The notes under the pieces were generated by a model, which saw nothing but the letters and a program-made list of their open reading frames with translations, made no database searches and was not told where the DNA came from. The translations under genes and the position numbers were made by a program. This document shows, in pieces, positions 47,015-58,315 of a stretch of 64,000 nucleotides of DNA. Within the stretch, counting starts at the first letter, position 1. Each line of letters opens with the position of its first letter. The DNA is from Celoporthe dispersa (lineage: Eukaryota > Ascomycota > Sordariomycetes > Diaporthales > Cryphonectriaceae), in NCBI GenBank assembly GCA_016584495.1, contig WAID01000005.1, positions 1,810,501-1,874,500 on the forward strand, read 5' to 3'.

Positions 47015-48310
47015 ATGCGAGCGGCCAGATCCCTTGTCAGCCTCTCTCTAGCCGTGGGTGCTGCCCTGGCGCAGTATCACCATCATCGCGGCTGGCGTCC
47101 TGTCCACCATGTCCAAGGCAACGGTGGCAGCAACAACCTGTTTGCCCGGTCTATCAGCACTGGGGGCCAGACAGTGACGATCACGGATAATTCACGCACG
47201 GAGACGACAGTCATCCCTGAGATTATCGTCTTTACCGACGGCAATGGTAGCCCTGTCAGCACTGCAACGGCTGCAGTTGCCCTTGTGCCTCCAACGGACA
47301 CCTCTCTGGCGGAGGATGTGCTGCAGGCTGATGATGACGACCTTTCTCCCTCGACAGCCAGCACGGATGCCGTCCAGTCTACTACAGCCGAGGCCGCGGA
47401 ACGGGATTTCACTGGTGTGACTCCTTCAGACGGCTCGGTATCCCCTCGCAGTCCACGCAGCGAAGAACACCGTCCTGACAGTGGCCAACTCCTGAACCGC
47501 GCCGCAGGGGTGGCCTCTTTGGCGTGGCCTACGCACCCTACAACGCGGATGGCAGCTGCAAATCCGCAAATCAGATCATGTCTGACTTTTGGCGTGCTGG
47601 GCAAGACCTACGGCATGGTCCGTGTCTATGGAGTGGACTGCAACCAGATCCCAAGCGTCTACGCAGCCGCCAAGGCGAACAGCCTCCGTGTCATGTACGG
47701 CATCTTCAGCCTCGACAACCTTGGCGACCAGATCGCCACGCTTACCAGTGGCATCAACAGCGACTGGTCCAACGTAGACACTGTGAGTGTCGGCAACGAG
47801 CTTGTCAACAACGGGCAGGCCTCCCCGCAACAGATCCTCGACGCGCTCTCAAGCGCTCGACAGATGCTCAAGACCGCGGGCTGGGGCGGCCCTGTGGTGA
47901 CGGTGGACACGTTCGTCGCCGCGCTGGCACATCCGGAATTGTGTTCGGCAAGCGACTACTGTGCGGTCAACATCCATCCGTTCTTCGACCCCAACACACC
48001 CGCGAGCTCTGCGGGCACGTTTGTCCTGAACATGGTGCAGGCCCTGCGGACCAAGCTCGGCAACCCGTCTGCACGAGTGCGGGTGACCGAGTCCGGCTGG
48101 CCGTGGCAGGGCTCCGCCAACTCCCAAGCTGTCCCCGGCGTCGACAACCAGGCAGCTGCTGTCAACAGCATCCAGAAGGCGTTCGCCAGCAACCCGGAGG
48201 ATATGGTGCTGTTCTCTGCGTTCAACGACCGGTGGAAGACGGCGGCGGAGCCGACCTTCTTTGCGGAGCAGTACTGGGGGATAGGAACCGCGGATGCTCC
48301 CTCTGCCTAA
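47015..48310 (+). CDS. Secreted GH17 beta-1,3-glucanase/transglycosylase, two compensating frameshifts
   Basis: Cell-wall glucan hydrolase or transglycosylase of family GH17, like yeast Scw4/Scw10. The 431-codon gene has a signal peptide (MRAARSLVSLSLAVGAALA), a Ser/Thr-rich stalk and a TIM-barrel domain. Catalytic acid Glu is in VSVGNELV (about 262) and the nucleophile Glu in VRVTESGWPW (about 359); also seen are MVRVYGVDCNQI and AFNDRWKTAAEP. In 47507-47590 the protein reads out of frame: one G is missing in the G4 run 47507-47510 and one T is extra in the T4 run 47587-47590. Correcting both gives GGGLFGVAYAPYNADGSC and SDFGVLGKTYGMVR, the expected barrel start. The two errors cancel, so an automatic gene caller would report about 27 wrong residues without noticing. 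No GPI signal was seen. Confidence 0.93.
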   Translation: MRAARSLVSLSLAVGAALAQYHHHRGWRPVHHVQGNGGSNNLFARSISTGGQTVTITDNSRTETTVIPEIIVFTDGNGSPVSTATAAVALVPPTDTSLAEDVLQADDDDLSPSTASTDAVQSTTAEAAERDFTGVTPSDGSVSPRSPRSEEHRPDSGQLLNRAAGVASLAWPTHPTTRMAAANPQIRSCLTFGVLGKTYGMVRVYGVDCNQIPSVYAAAKANSLRVMYGIFSLDNLGDQIATLTSGINSDWSNVDTVSVGNELVNNGQASPQQILDALSSARQMLKTAGWGGPVVTVDTFVAALAHPELCSASDYCAVNIHPFFDPNTPASSAGTFVLNMVQALRTKLGNPSARVRVTESGWPWQGSANSQAVPGVDNQAAAVNSIQKAFASNPEDMVLFSAFNDRWKTAAEPTFFAEQYWGIGTADAPSA

Positions 48311-48862
48311 GGTCGTCATCGACGGTGGTGGTCTCGCTGTCCATCTGTCTATCTGTACTGACTAGGCACTTGAGCATGCAAGGTGGAAGGCAACAGGTGT
48401 TTTGTCTTTTGGTACCCTGGACTTCGTGGTGGAGAGAGCAGGCTCTGGCTCTTGAGGTGTCGAGAGTACTCCGGCTTATTCATGACCACATTTTGGAATT
48501 TGTCGGGTTTTCATCTGGAAGCATCGCGAGGAGCGTGTGAGACTGGACGGTCATTACTTCGCCGATATAAGTTTCCTCTGCGTGGTTGCGTCAGGTGCAC
48601 TATGGCTGTTAGGTAGAGAATCATGAAGATGAAGAGAAGACACGCAGGTGACATTTGAAATTCATTACCTCTACAGCCTGCCTCCTCAGGATTAACCGTA
48701 TAGCGCACGCCACCTCAGCTTGTTGCTCTCGTGTGGCTAGGATCTCAGCAGCGGAGCCGAGCTTCGCATTCGGACCCGGTAGAGGCTTGTCTGTACCGCG
48801 GCTGGGCCTTTTGTTCTGGCCAGTCGCGCGTGTGTGCGATGTGACGGTGACATCCGTCGGCG

Positions 48863-48889
<27 letters not shown>
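48863..48889. repeat. (GT)n microsatellite
   Basis: About thirteen GT units. Confidence 0.9.
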
Positions 48890-48894
<5 letters not shown>

Positions 48895-49391
48895 GAGAGC
48901 CATATGGTGAACCAAAACGAGCAGGGAAACGTTACGGACCGCGTCTTCAGAGGAAAAGCCCCCTTGCTCAGCATGTGGAAAACCATCCGGCTCGGCTACT
49001 ACAGCTTACAAGCGTGGCTGTACCGCTTAGATGGCCAAATTATAGTTCCATCGTGGCCAATTTCTGAACGACTGGGCTCTTGGGGAATCTTTTCTTTGGT
49101 GTGCACAAAGTATGGGTATTTTTTTCATAGCGGGCCTCACCACGCGTTCGACTAGTAGAGAACCAGGTTGGAGCTCAGGGAGGCCTCGAGGAGCCGCCGA
49201 GCCCTCCCGGGTCACATGCGAGTCTTTTTGGTGCGCAAAGGCATGATGTGGGCTGGGAGAGCGAGGTCCCGGCCAACGGCTGAGCGGTGAGGGTAGGACG
49301 ACGTGGGCCACGAGTCGAGGAGGTGGCTGGAGGAGCCAAATGAGCCCTCGGGGCTCGACCGGTCTGTCACCGTTCACGAGCACGATGTCAG

Positions 49392-49413
49392 GTGTGTGTG
49401 TGTGTGTGTGTGT
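49392..49413. repeat. (GT)n microsatellite
   Basis: About eleven GT units. Confidence 0.88.
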
Positions 49414-50530
49414 TGCAAGAGGTGTCGTGCGAGCCTGTTGTTGTCGGCTCCGATCCGTAATTACTTGGTCAGGGGACAAACTGACTGCACTTGGGCTGCC
49501 TGCCCTGTTGTAGAAACGTGGCCGGGAGGGGCAAGTGTGAGTTCACAACTAGTTGGCCTCGCTTATGGTGACAAGCCCAAGCGAAGCATTATTGAGCCTG
49601 GACTTGTAAGATGCAATTGCTGGTTGTAGTATCACGGGGACTGTGCGTCTAGAGCCAGCCTCGGGCCTTTTCGGTCTAGAAAATTCATTACCATCCAGGA
49701 ACGAGGAGGATCACACACGAAGGCACGAGCTGTGGAACCAAGGGCCTGAGTGTGTACAATCCAATCTCAATAGACCACACAACATATGCATTGTGACCTG
49801 GCTATCGCGTGAACATGGTGTAGCACCGGACTGGTTCGCCCCAAGTACTCGTCTTGATTCGATTTACGCCGGGGACTGTGCAACGTTCGTGACGTACAGT
49901 CAGTGGTAACACCACCAGGCTTTCCTCTGCCAGCCAAGAGCTACCGCACCATTGTTGGACGAGACATGTGATTGAGAGACCCAAAAGACTTTATAGGCCT
50001 ATTTGCAAAGTAGAGGCGGTGAAGGGCAAAGGCTGAGATACTGATTATCCTCCTATCCGCACAGAGCGACCCTTTAAATGACACACAGAGGTCTCCACGA
50101 GGGAGGCCTGGCATAGTAAAAGAAATCAAACTGGTTCTTGACGATGTTTTTTTGGAATGTCTGTCATTTGATCTTCAGTCGCATCCTCCGCAGGGAGCCC
50201 TGAGGCCCGATTGAAGAAGCCCTAACCAGATCAAGTCCAAAAAAGAAAAAGAAAAAAACTTGGCTTTGGGTGCGTGTGAGTATGTGCGTCAAGATCTGTT
50301 GTTGTTGCTGCTGCCCTGAGTCTGCGCGCCGTTCTGCTGATTCGCTGACCGGGCTGCAGGCGAAGAAGTCTGGGAACAGTCCCATAGCTGATATTTGAGA
50401 TTGTCGCCTGCATCTTGGCTGAAAAGCTGCAGTCTCACTTCTTGGAGCCTGTGCGCCTCTGTGGAGGTGCCCAGAGGTTGGGCTTGAGAACTAACTAGCT
50501 GTCAATCTCTGGCACTTTTTGAAGGTGAAA

Positions 50531-50555
50531 GGGGGAGGGAGGGAGGGAGGGAGGG
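50531..50555. repeat. (GGGA)n microsatellite
   Basis: About six GGGA units. Confidence 0.88.
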
Positions 50556-51655
50556 TGAAGAGGAAATAAGAAAGGAATAGTATATATACTTGTTGATTTG
50601 GTCAGGGTGAGTACCCGATGGTGTGGGCTGATTGCCTGCCATGCTGAAGTGTATTCAAGGCCAGAGAGATGAGTTTAGTTGGACAGGTGTGAGCAGAGGA
50701 CGAAAACGAGACCTAGGTATGATAACGCAGGCCTGACCGCTGGGTGCGTGTGCATGAAAGAGTACCCCCGTGAGTCCTGTCGCCGGATGTCGAAAGTTGG
50801 AAAGGCCTTGGTTTATATAGACGCCAGAGAGGCAGACAGGTCTCTGAGACGTTTGCAAGCTCTCACCGTGAGCCTCTGATCCCACACACATGGACACATG
50901 GCTCGTTTGTGTCCCTGGATGTTCTTGCAGAATTACGTCCCAACGTCAAATGTATCTTCTGAGCTATCTCAAAAAAAAAAAAAAATACGGAACCGAAAAT
51001 CGTCACGGCTACTCGTCTCTGTTGTTGCGAGCAGCGCTTCTGATTGGATCTCAGGTCATGGGTAACCTGCTGTTATGGCACCCGTACCGGTCCTTGGCAG
51101 TAGACATACCCGGATAGAGCATCAAGCCTGTCAGAACTTGTCGTCAGCGTCTTGTCTGACAGTGTGAGGCCCGAAGGGCCCCCGAAAAAGGCAGACCTCG
51201 AGACCGAGCTTTTTGTACGTACAGAGATCAAAAGGTCCAGTTTCAAAAAAAAAAAAAAAAAACAAGCAGCCATGATATCCTCGTCTGGATGCCTGCCCGG
51301 TAGCAACACGTCCCATATCCCGTCCCCCTTAGTATCGTCCTACAGAGCCAGTTATCTCCACCGCCAGCATGCCGTCCGTCTTCAGGCTGCCGGCCCAGAG
51401 ACTGTCACGTTCCTCCAGGACCTCGCAGTGCCAACGAATAGGGCCACCGGGTCGAAGAGCGCACACGAGACGATGGCGCGTCTCTAGTCGCCTGCCAAGG
51501 TGGCCCGGCCGTAAGAAATTAGCACCTCCATATGTCAATCTCTCATCTTGTCATACACTCCTCTCTGACCAAGGCCAATCAATGCTGTGGCGGCTCGATA
51601 CGAATGGCAAATGCGATTGGCTCCGTCCTGCGTGTGCATTTGCTGCCGCTCAGAT

Positions 51656-51679
51656 GAGAGAGAGAGAGAGAGAGAGAGG
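51656..51679. repeat. (GA)n microsatellite
   Basis: About twelve GA units. Confidence 0.88.
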
Positions 51680-52686
51680 AGTAATCTGGTTACCACCAGC
51701 AGACGAGCAAGTAGCTAGACGGCTCTCCACCGCGCCTCGCTTAGTTCTCCCAACCACCCTTTTCTTTTTGCCTGGCGGGAAGGCGTCTTGGTCGAATTGT
51801 CGCCAGCTCCACGTGTGGCGGGCCTGGCGGTGCCTTGTGAGAAGCGAAGAGGCGGGAGGATTACACCGCTGAACGCTAATAGGCGAACTTTTGGGCGGCG
51901 ACCGCAGCCACAACCACACCCAAGTGTACAGCGGGCGGAGTGATGCATGTGATGATGATGATGATGGTGAATGCAGCCACAGACGAGAGAGCCTTCTGCT
52001 TATTCTCGTTATCGACGGTGTAAACCTTGAGACTCTCTGTGCAGCTCAAGATCCGAGTTTATCTTGTTGTTTCTTATATTCGAAGAATATATCAGGTACA
52101 TGGATTTTCTAAGCCGGGAGAGACGATGGAGTGACGTTGATATCGAATGTGGTGATTACATAAGCAAAACAATATTGTTGCAAGAAATGTAAATCATAGC
52201 AGACACGTTGAACTGGCTAGGTGACAGCTGTGGTAAGATGGCGATCCAAAGTCATCTTGCTCGCTGGCTCATGCCATGATGCCTATCGCATATAGCTGAG
52301 GTATCAAGGGTCGTAAGCTGAGACCCGTTGCTTGGGTGCTTTGCATATAATAATAATATAATAATAATAAAAAAGGCCCAAAATACGCTCGCTCGCCAAA
52401 TGACAAATCTTCTTTTTAAAATTCAAGAGCACACAACACATGAAGAAGATGGTATCATAAGAATCCGCTGCCATGAAAAACAACCCGACCATTCATCCAT
52501 CCCATCCCAAGGCAAGTCCCACATTATCCCGCATCGCTGTGTTCCAAGGTTTTGAAGAAGAGAGAGAAAAAAAATAACGCCTCAAAGATTGCAGTAACCA
52601 TCATCCGTCCATATGTCCTCTGACAACCTGGATCACCACAAGTGAACATCATCCAAGTTGGCAAACTAGAGAGCGCTACGCGCCGC

Positions 52687-55681
52687 TCAAGCTGACTCCT
52701 CGCGACCGGAGGAGTAGCCGCTCGCTTCACCGACCGTTGCGCCCGAGCTGTCGGGGTTTCTGTCGACACCGTTGTTTGACAGCCTCTGGACGGAGCCAAA
52801 TGACACTCTGGGTTTCGGCTTGATACCGCCGGTGCCGAACCGATCCTCCTCACTTGAGACCAGATCGCCAATCACGGCGTAATCCTTTTCTGACTGGTGA
52901 GGATTTGCCCGCTGTGAGATGGCATCTTCCGAGTTATCCATGATGACGTCTGAATCATCGTCATCTTCCACGTAGTCATCTTCGAATCCCGAGTCGCTCG
53001 ACTCCGTCGTCTCGGTGAAGGGAGGGTAGAAGATCGCAGGTGGGGGCAGAGGGAGGGGTTTCAGCGCCTTGTACCTCTCCTGCAGCACCTGCACCTGAAC
53101 GAGTGGTGTGCGCTCAGAGCCATGGCCGGGTGTGCGCGGCGAGCTGGTCGACAGCCCGGCAATCTGATTCGCAACCGAGTCTGTCGTCTCATCTGACTGT
53201 AGGCGAACAATGCCTGGTCGAACTTCATACCCGGCGAGGATGGGATGCCGAGTGACGACAAGCACTGCAAAGTGGTCCTCTGGGGTGACACCACCTAGAC
53301 CACATGGCTCTAGACAGGCTTGGAGAGGCTTGAGTTGGGTCTTCTCGGGATGATCACACCAAGAGAAACCACAATCCTCGGGATCCGGGGTCCCTGCGTC
53401 GTCGGTGACATACTCGGATTCGGCGTCAAGACCTGGCTGCTCCAGCCTGTCGACGAGGGGGCGGTACGGGAGCGATGAGCCAGAGTCCGTACGAGCTAGT
53501 GTCGGCACCTCATCCTCTGTCCGCAGAGACTCCTGCTCGTGGCCCGAGGACGTCATGTAGGTGGTGGGTGACATGTCGCTCGGGTCGCCCGAGAGATCCA
53601 GGCAGAAGGGCGCACCGGTGTAGTAGATGATGGCACCATCGCGCCGCCGCTTCTTCCGTGGAGATGAGCCGGATCCGCTGACGAAGCCAGTGGAGCGAGA
53701 GTTCATGTTGCTGTTCTCGACGGGTGCGAAGGAGGCCTGGGAGTTGGTATCGTCCAGAGACGTCTCTGCTGACGATGACTGGTGGTGCACGAACATGGGC
53801 TTATAGTGGAAGCTCTCGGACGACGCAGATGCATGGCCACCACTAAGCTTCGTCTGCCTCTTGCCCGAGCGCGCGGACGTGTCGGCGCTTGTCTTCTGCC
53901 TCTTGCGCTGTCCGTCGTCGTTGGAACCCTCTGTGGCCTCGGTATCGGGGCTTCTCGTAGAGCTGCCCTCACCGCTGTCGCTGCTGAACTTAGTGCCTTC
54001 TGTCCCACCGCGCCAGCGAATCTTGCGACCATCCCTGGAGAGCTGAAACTTGGCGGACCTCTCGGCGACGGCCGAGCGGATGTAATCTGGCGTCACGTTG
54101 AGGATATGCAGCTGTGCCAGATTGCACAGCAGGTTGAGGTGGATCCAGCCATCCGCATCCATCGAGACGTCTTGCTGCCTGAACCTAGTCTCGTCCAGGT
54201 ACTGTGGCGCCGTGACGCCTAGGTGGCGGATGTACTGCATGTTTTCGGAGGGGTTTTGGATCCTGTCTGGGTCTAGATCGAGGGGCCTCGTCGCTCTCTG
54301 TTCAGCAAGGTCCCCGTTCTGCGGCGAGCTGTCTCGGCCGCTGTGTTCGTTACTGCCGCTGCCGCTGCCAGTCCGATTTCCACCCGTGTCGTCCTCGCCA
54401 TACGAGTTGGATGCTGACAGCATCTCGCGGGAGGCGTTGTCTTTGTTGTTCTTCTTGTTTAGATCATGCAGCTGTATGCGTGCCTCTCGGGATAGCTCTT
54501 CTTGCGCCGTGATCGGAGCTGGTCTCGATAGCAGGGAATGCACGGAAGCCGCCCCCTCGAGGTTAATCTGAGGCTCCGCGACCGGATTTGCCAGAGCCTG
54601 CTGATTTTGGCGGGCTTGCTTGTTCTTGCCGCCGGCCTTGCCAGTGAACAACTGCTCGAGCCTGCGCACCACCAGCTTCTTCTTCTCCTTATCCGTCAAC
54701 GTGACATGGCGGGGAAGCAGGCCCTCTGGGATGTCTCGGAGGTAGGTCTCTACCTTCTGCTCAGTAGACGACCTCCCGCGGCCTAGAGAAGGTCGGCCGA
54801 CCGAATTCGTCGAGGCGTTCGGGCCGGTCGAGCTGGGACCGATCGACATGGTGGCATATGCAGAATCGACGGGCCGCGAGTGTGACGAGGACGAGGAGGC
54901 GTGCTTGGAGTTGGAGCTTGAGCCCTGGAGCCTGCTCACATGCTTTGAAGACTTCTTGCGCTGCTGCGAAGAGGTTGTGGACCCTTCCAGGCTGGAAGCA
55001 AAGTCACGCAACGTCGCCTCCAACTCCATCTTCTTCTTCTTGGGCAAGCCATGGTACTTGATCTCGAACAGCTTATCCTTGCGCAGGGCGTCTGGGCCAA
55101 ACTGCCTGTACCTCTTCAGCTCTTCCTTGAGACGCTTGTTCTCGATTGTCAGGTCGTCAATGACACTTCGAAAATCATCCGCGCTGCTGGTGTGTGTTGG
55201 CATGGGCGGCCTATTCAACAGGGACTGCGGGTAGCCCGAAGCAGGAAATTGGTGTGCGGCGCCTCGGGCGGGATTGGCGTCCTCGTTGGACGAGTCGGAC
55301 TGCTTCTGGAAGAAAGGTGGATCGACTAGACGACGACGACGACGTCAGCGGCGCCCAAGAGAACGAAGCCACAGATACCAATTTAGGGGAGAGGGTGGCC
55401 ATACCATCCATAGAAACGTGGTCGAAGGCAACAGGAGGATTGCGGTTGGACTGGTCGAACCAGTTCTTGGGGTCGCTCTGTCCAGTCTCGTGGCTCTCGC
55501 CAGAGGAGTTTCTCCTCCGAGGGACGCCAGAACCGGCGTTGCTGGAGGGCTCAGGCCTCATGGAGGCATCCCGAGCGAAACGGTGGTGTCGTAAGGTTAC
55601 AGATTTGTCAGGTGTGGTTCTTCGTGGCATAGGGTGGCCACGGTCGCTAATGAGCGGCCTCTGTGTACTTTCATCGGCCAT
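52687..55681 (-). CDS. frq: Circadian clock protein FREQUENCY (FRQ)
   Basis: Negative element of the fungal circadian oscillator; with FRH and casein kinase 1 it inhibits the White Collar complex that drives its own transcription. Exon 1 (55681-55405) and exon 2 (55325-52687) give 971 residues, close to the Neurospora length; the intron is GTATGG...CTAG. The start MADESTQRP leads into RTTPDKSVTLRHHR and SSGESHETGQSDPKNWFDQS. A coiled coil follows at about 144-166 (FRSVIDDLTIENKRLKEELK), then a basic stretch GLPKKKKMELEATLRDFA, VETYLRDIPEGLLP and KKKLVVRRLEQLFTGK. Later come DLDPDRIQNPSENMQYIRHLG, CNLAQLHILNVTPDYIRSA, FHYKPMFVH, RKKRRRDGAIIYYTGAPFCL and PPPAIFYPPF. The acidic tail is probably PEST-like. 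No frameshift was seen. Confidence 0.97.
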
Positions 55682-56429
55682 GGTGTAATCCGTGGCTCTC
55701 CAGATTTCGATGGGTCATCATGTGGAGGACATGCCCAAGAGGTGGGACGACCCAGAATCCTGGCTACAGCGGGCTAGAGCTGGAGGGTCTTCGGAACCGC
55801 GCAGAGGTTCCCAGAGCGAACACAGCGTTCGTGATCGGCTGGACGGAGAGATAGAGCTGGCTCTGGTGGCTTCGACGGCTTTCGCTAGATTGATCACGTA
55901 GAGTTTGAAAGGTTGAGAAGAACTAGCACTACGTGTAAGTACTCGTGCCTAGAGTAAGAAGATGTGGAGCCGTTCCAAAGATGAAAGAGGGAGTAGAGAG
56001 CCCTCTTCAACCGGACCGGCACATCCAAGAGGCTACAGAAGCCCAGCCAGAAGGAATGTGAGGGGTGCTAGATGGTGGACACGATACTTGGACGAGTCTG
56101 TTGAGGTGTGGTGCCAGGCCAAAGTGGTGTTCTCAAAGCATATCATATATAGTGGTTCAGGTAGTGGAGCGCATCAGAGGAGTGAAGGAATACGTGGGGT
56201 GAGGAAGAGGAGGAGGAGAGAGGCACCGTGTGGTAGGCGCGCACGAGGGATAGCTGAGGGGTTGTTGAAGCCGTCGAGGACGAGAACATAGGAGTGTCTT
56301 CTCAAGTCCACTTAGACTTGCAGAGAATTGAGGTGGGCTTCGAGAAGTCTTTCGAGGTATGAAGTATGAGAGCTCAAATCTGGGGTAGGATTGGGCGAAC
56401 GCTTGAATGATGGTCCCAAGCAGTAGGGC

Positions 56430-56483
56430 TGAAGACGAGAGAAAAGAACAAGAACAAAACAAATAAACAACAATATGACATAC
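56430..56483 (-). other. Candidate intron in the frq leader
   Basis: On the minus strand, 750-800 bases before the FRQ start, CACAAG/GTATGT is followed 54 nt later by a T-rich stretch and TTCAG. It fits intron signals used by neighbouring genes but lacks a strong branch site. Spliced leaders are known for Neurospora frq; use here is inference. Confidence 0.35.
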
Positions 56484-58287
56484 CTTGTGTTGGCTGTAAA
56501 TCCGGACCGAGGGCTGCAGGCACACAAGGTATAATGCTGAGTGGAGGTTGTCGTGTGCCTGGCTGTTTGTTGTCTACGCGAGAACTAGGAAAAAAACGAG
56601 ATGATGATGATGAGGATGGGTGGGGTTGGAGTGTGCGTGTGTGAAGAGGTCACAAGAGTGAGTAGATGGGGTGGGGGGGTTGAGGGTGTCACCGTGGGTA
56701 CAGGAAGGGGTGAGACGGAGAGGCAGTTGGTTTTGTCGCAAGATGAGGACAAGAAGGATAAGATTTTTCGGGGGGGGGGGCTGTGACGCAAATCGCAAGT
56801 TCGAAAATCACGATGAAAGCGAGGGCATCGAGATTGTCGATGACGGGGGTGAACAACACGGCGGTGCCGGGCAGGGCCGCGGGGGTTGAGGGCTAAACAA
56901 GAAACAAGGAATCCGATCCATGGACTTAGTTTTCGACTGTCCGGAAACAAAAAGGTACGAGACTGAGCCCACAGTGGCCAAAATTTGCCATCCAAAGTTC
57001 GCTATGTGGGCGTGAAATCAAGGTCTCGGGGCGGAAGTTGGGGATGGAGATGCTCGATTGCTACGATCTTCAAGTCGGGGCAGGGGAAGAAGCAATCGAG
57101 AGCTCATCGGCCCCAGTCGCCCAGCCCCAGTTTTTTCCTGTTTAGTGAGGTACATGGCTCCTGTATCGCATAGGGGTCCACGTTCTGGACAGGCCTGCCT
57201 TGGCTTCCACCTTGGCACAGGGGGGGTCCGCAGGGTGTCGCTATAAAGCCAGCTTCCTCCCAGCTTCGCACCGCCTGCAACCCACCCGACATCGTGGTTG
57301 CCACAGTACGTCTCTGAACCTGCCAGTCTCACGATCGCCTCTCTGGGTGTTTTGCTCTCCCGATCCTTTCTCATTTCTTCATTCCCTCTCATGTGACGCT
57401 GCAGCGACAGAGTTGAAGATGCCCTCCCGAGCCTTGATCAGCTCCTCTCTGCCATGTGGGGCGGGGAGTGCCGTTATCATCACGAGCAGACCCCGACGTC
57501 ACCTTATTGTCTTGTCTGTTTGGTCGACAGTCCCGTGTCTGGCCAATCACGACGGCGCTGACGACACCCTGACGGCTCCACCTTCCCTCTGGTTTCGTCC
57601 TTCCCACTTTCACGGCCTGTGAAAGGGAAAACTGGTCAGGGGGTCTCTTCCGCTGAGATCTCACTTTTTGCTCTGTCATCGACGTTTTTTCCCACCAACC
57701 CGCCCGCGCCAATCCACTCTTGTCCTGTAACAGGCTCAGACAGGATGCTGCTGGGGGGAAGGGGGAGAAAGCCACTGGAAAAGGCCGTAAGAGCGCCCCC
57801 TCCCCCCTTTCCGGGCTCTGCAGCTAATTATTGCACCGACCAAGTATTGCGTTACGCTGCAGCTTGATGGATGATGGGACCTCCACTGCTGGCTCTTCTT
57901 AACAGAGAATATACAGAGCCCGAAGAGCCGTCCTGTCTCGGCAACACCCAAGACAAACAGACCTCGAGATCCGGGTGCGAGGCCCCAGCTGAAGGAGGGA
58001 AGAGGGAGGGCTGGTACCCGCGACCTTGGGAGGAAACCCGAGGGATCCGTGTTCTGTCCTGAAGACACACCTGCATTCTGGTGGTTACAGCCTACCCCCA
58101 GTTGGGACGACGAGGAGTCTCCCGCCCACCCACAGCCTAATCCCGGGTTCCTTGACTCTCAGGTGGCCTGATTTCTGAACCTTACGACTGGGGCACAGCT
58201 GTCAAAGACTGAGAGGGGGGGGGGGCGTGCAGGCCGGCATGCGCTCGTGGCCTTCACGATGCGTGTCGCACAGCGAACCTGCCACAT

Positions 58288-58315
58288 CACACACACACAC
58301 ACACACACACACACA
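58288..58315. repeat. (CA)n microsatellite
   Basis: Fourteen CA units. Confidence 0.9.

Larger units (their letters stand above)
48311..52686. other. 4.4-kb convergent intergenic region, GH17 / frq
   Basis: No gene was recognised on either strand; open frames of up to about 170 codons contain microsatellites and no domains. Repeats: GT at 48863-48889 and 49392-49413, GGGA at 50531-50555, A18 at 51245-51262, GA at 51656-51679. The segment next to frq (about 51900-52680) would be the promoter of any antisense frq transcript, as known from Neurospora qrf; this is inference. Confidence 0.5.

Noticed and set aside
47524..48540. Second long plus-strand frame over GH17
   Set aside because: Only its first 25 or so residues are real GH17 sequence, exposed by the two compensating frameshifts; the rest is a shadow.
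48655..49155. 166-codon open frame
   Set aside because: Contains a translated GT microsatellite (VCVCVCV) and no domain; treated as chance.
51369..51872. 167-codon open frame
   Set aside because: Arg-rich, spans a GA repeat, no domain or splice support.
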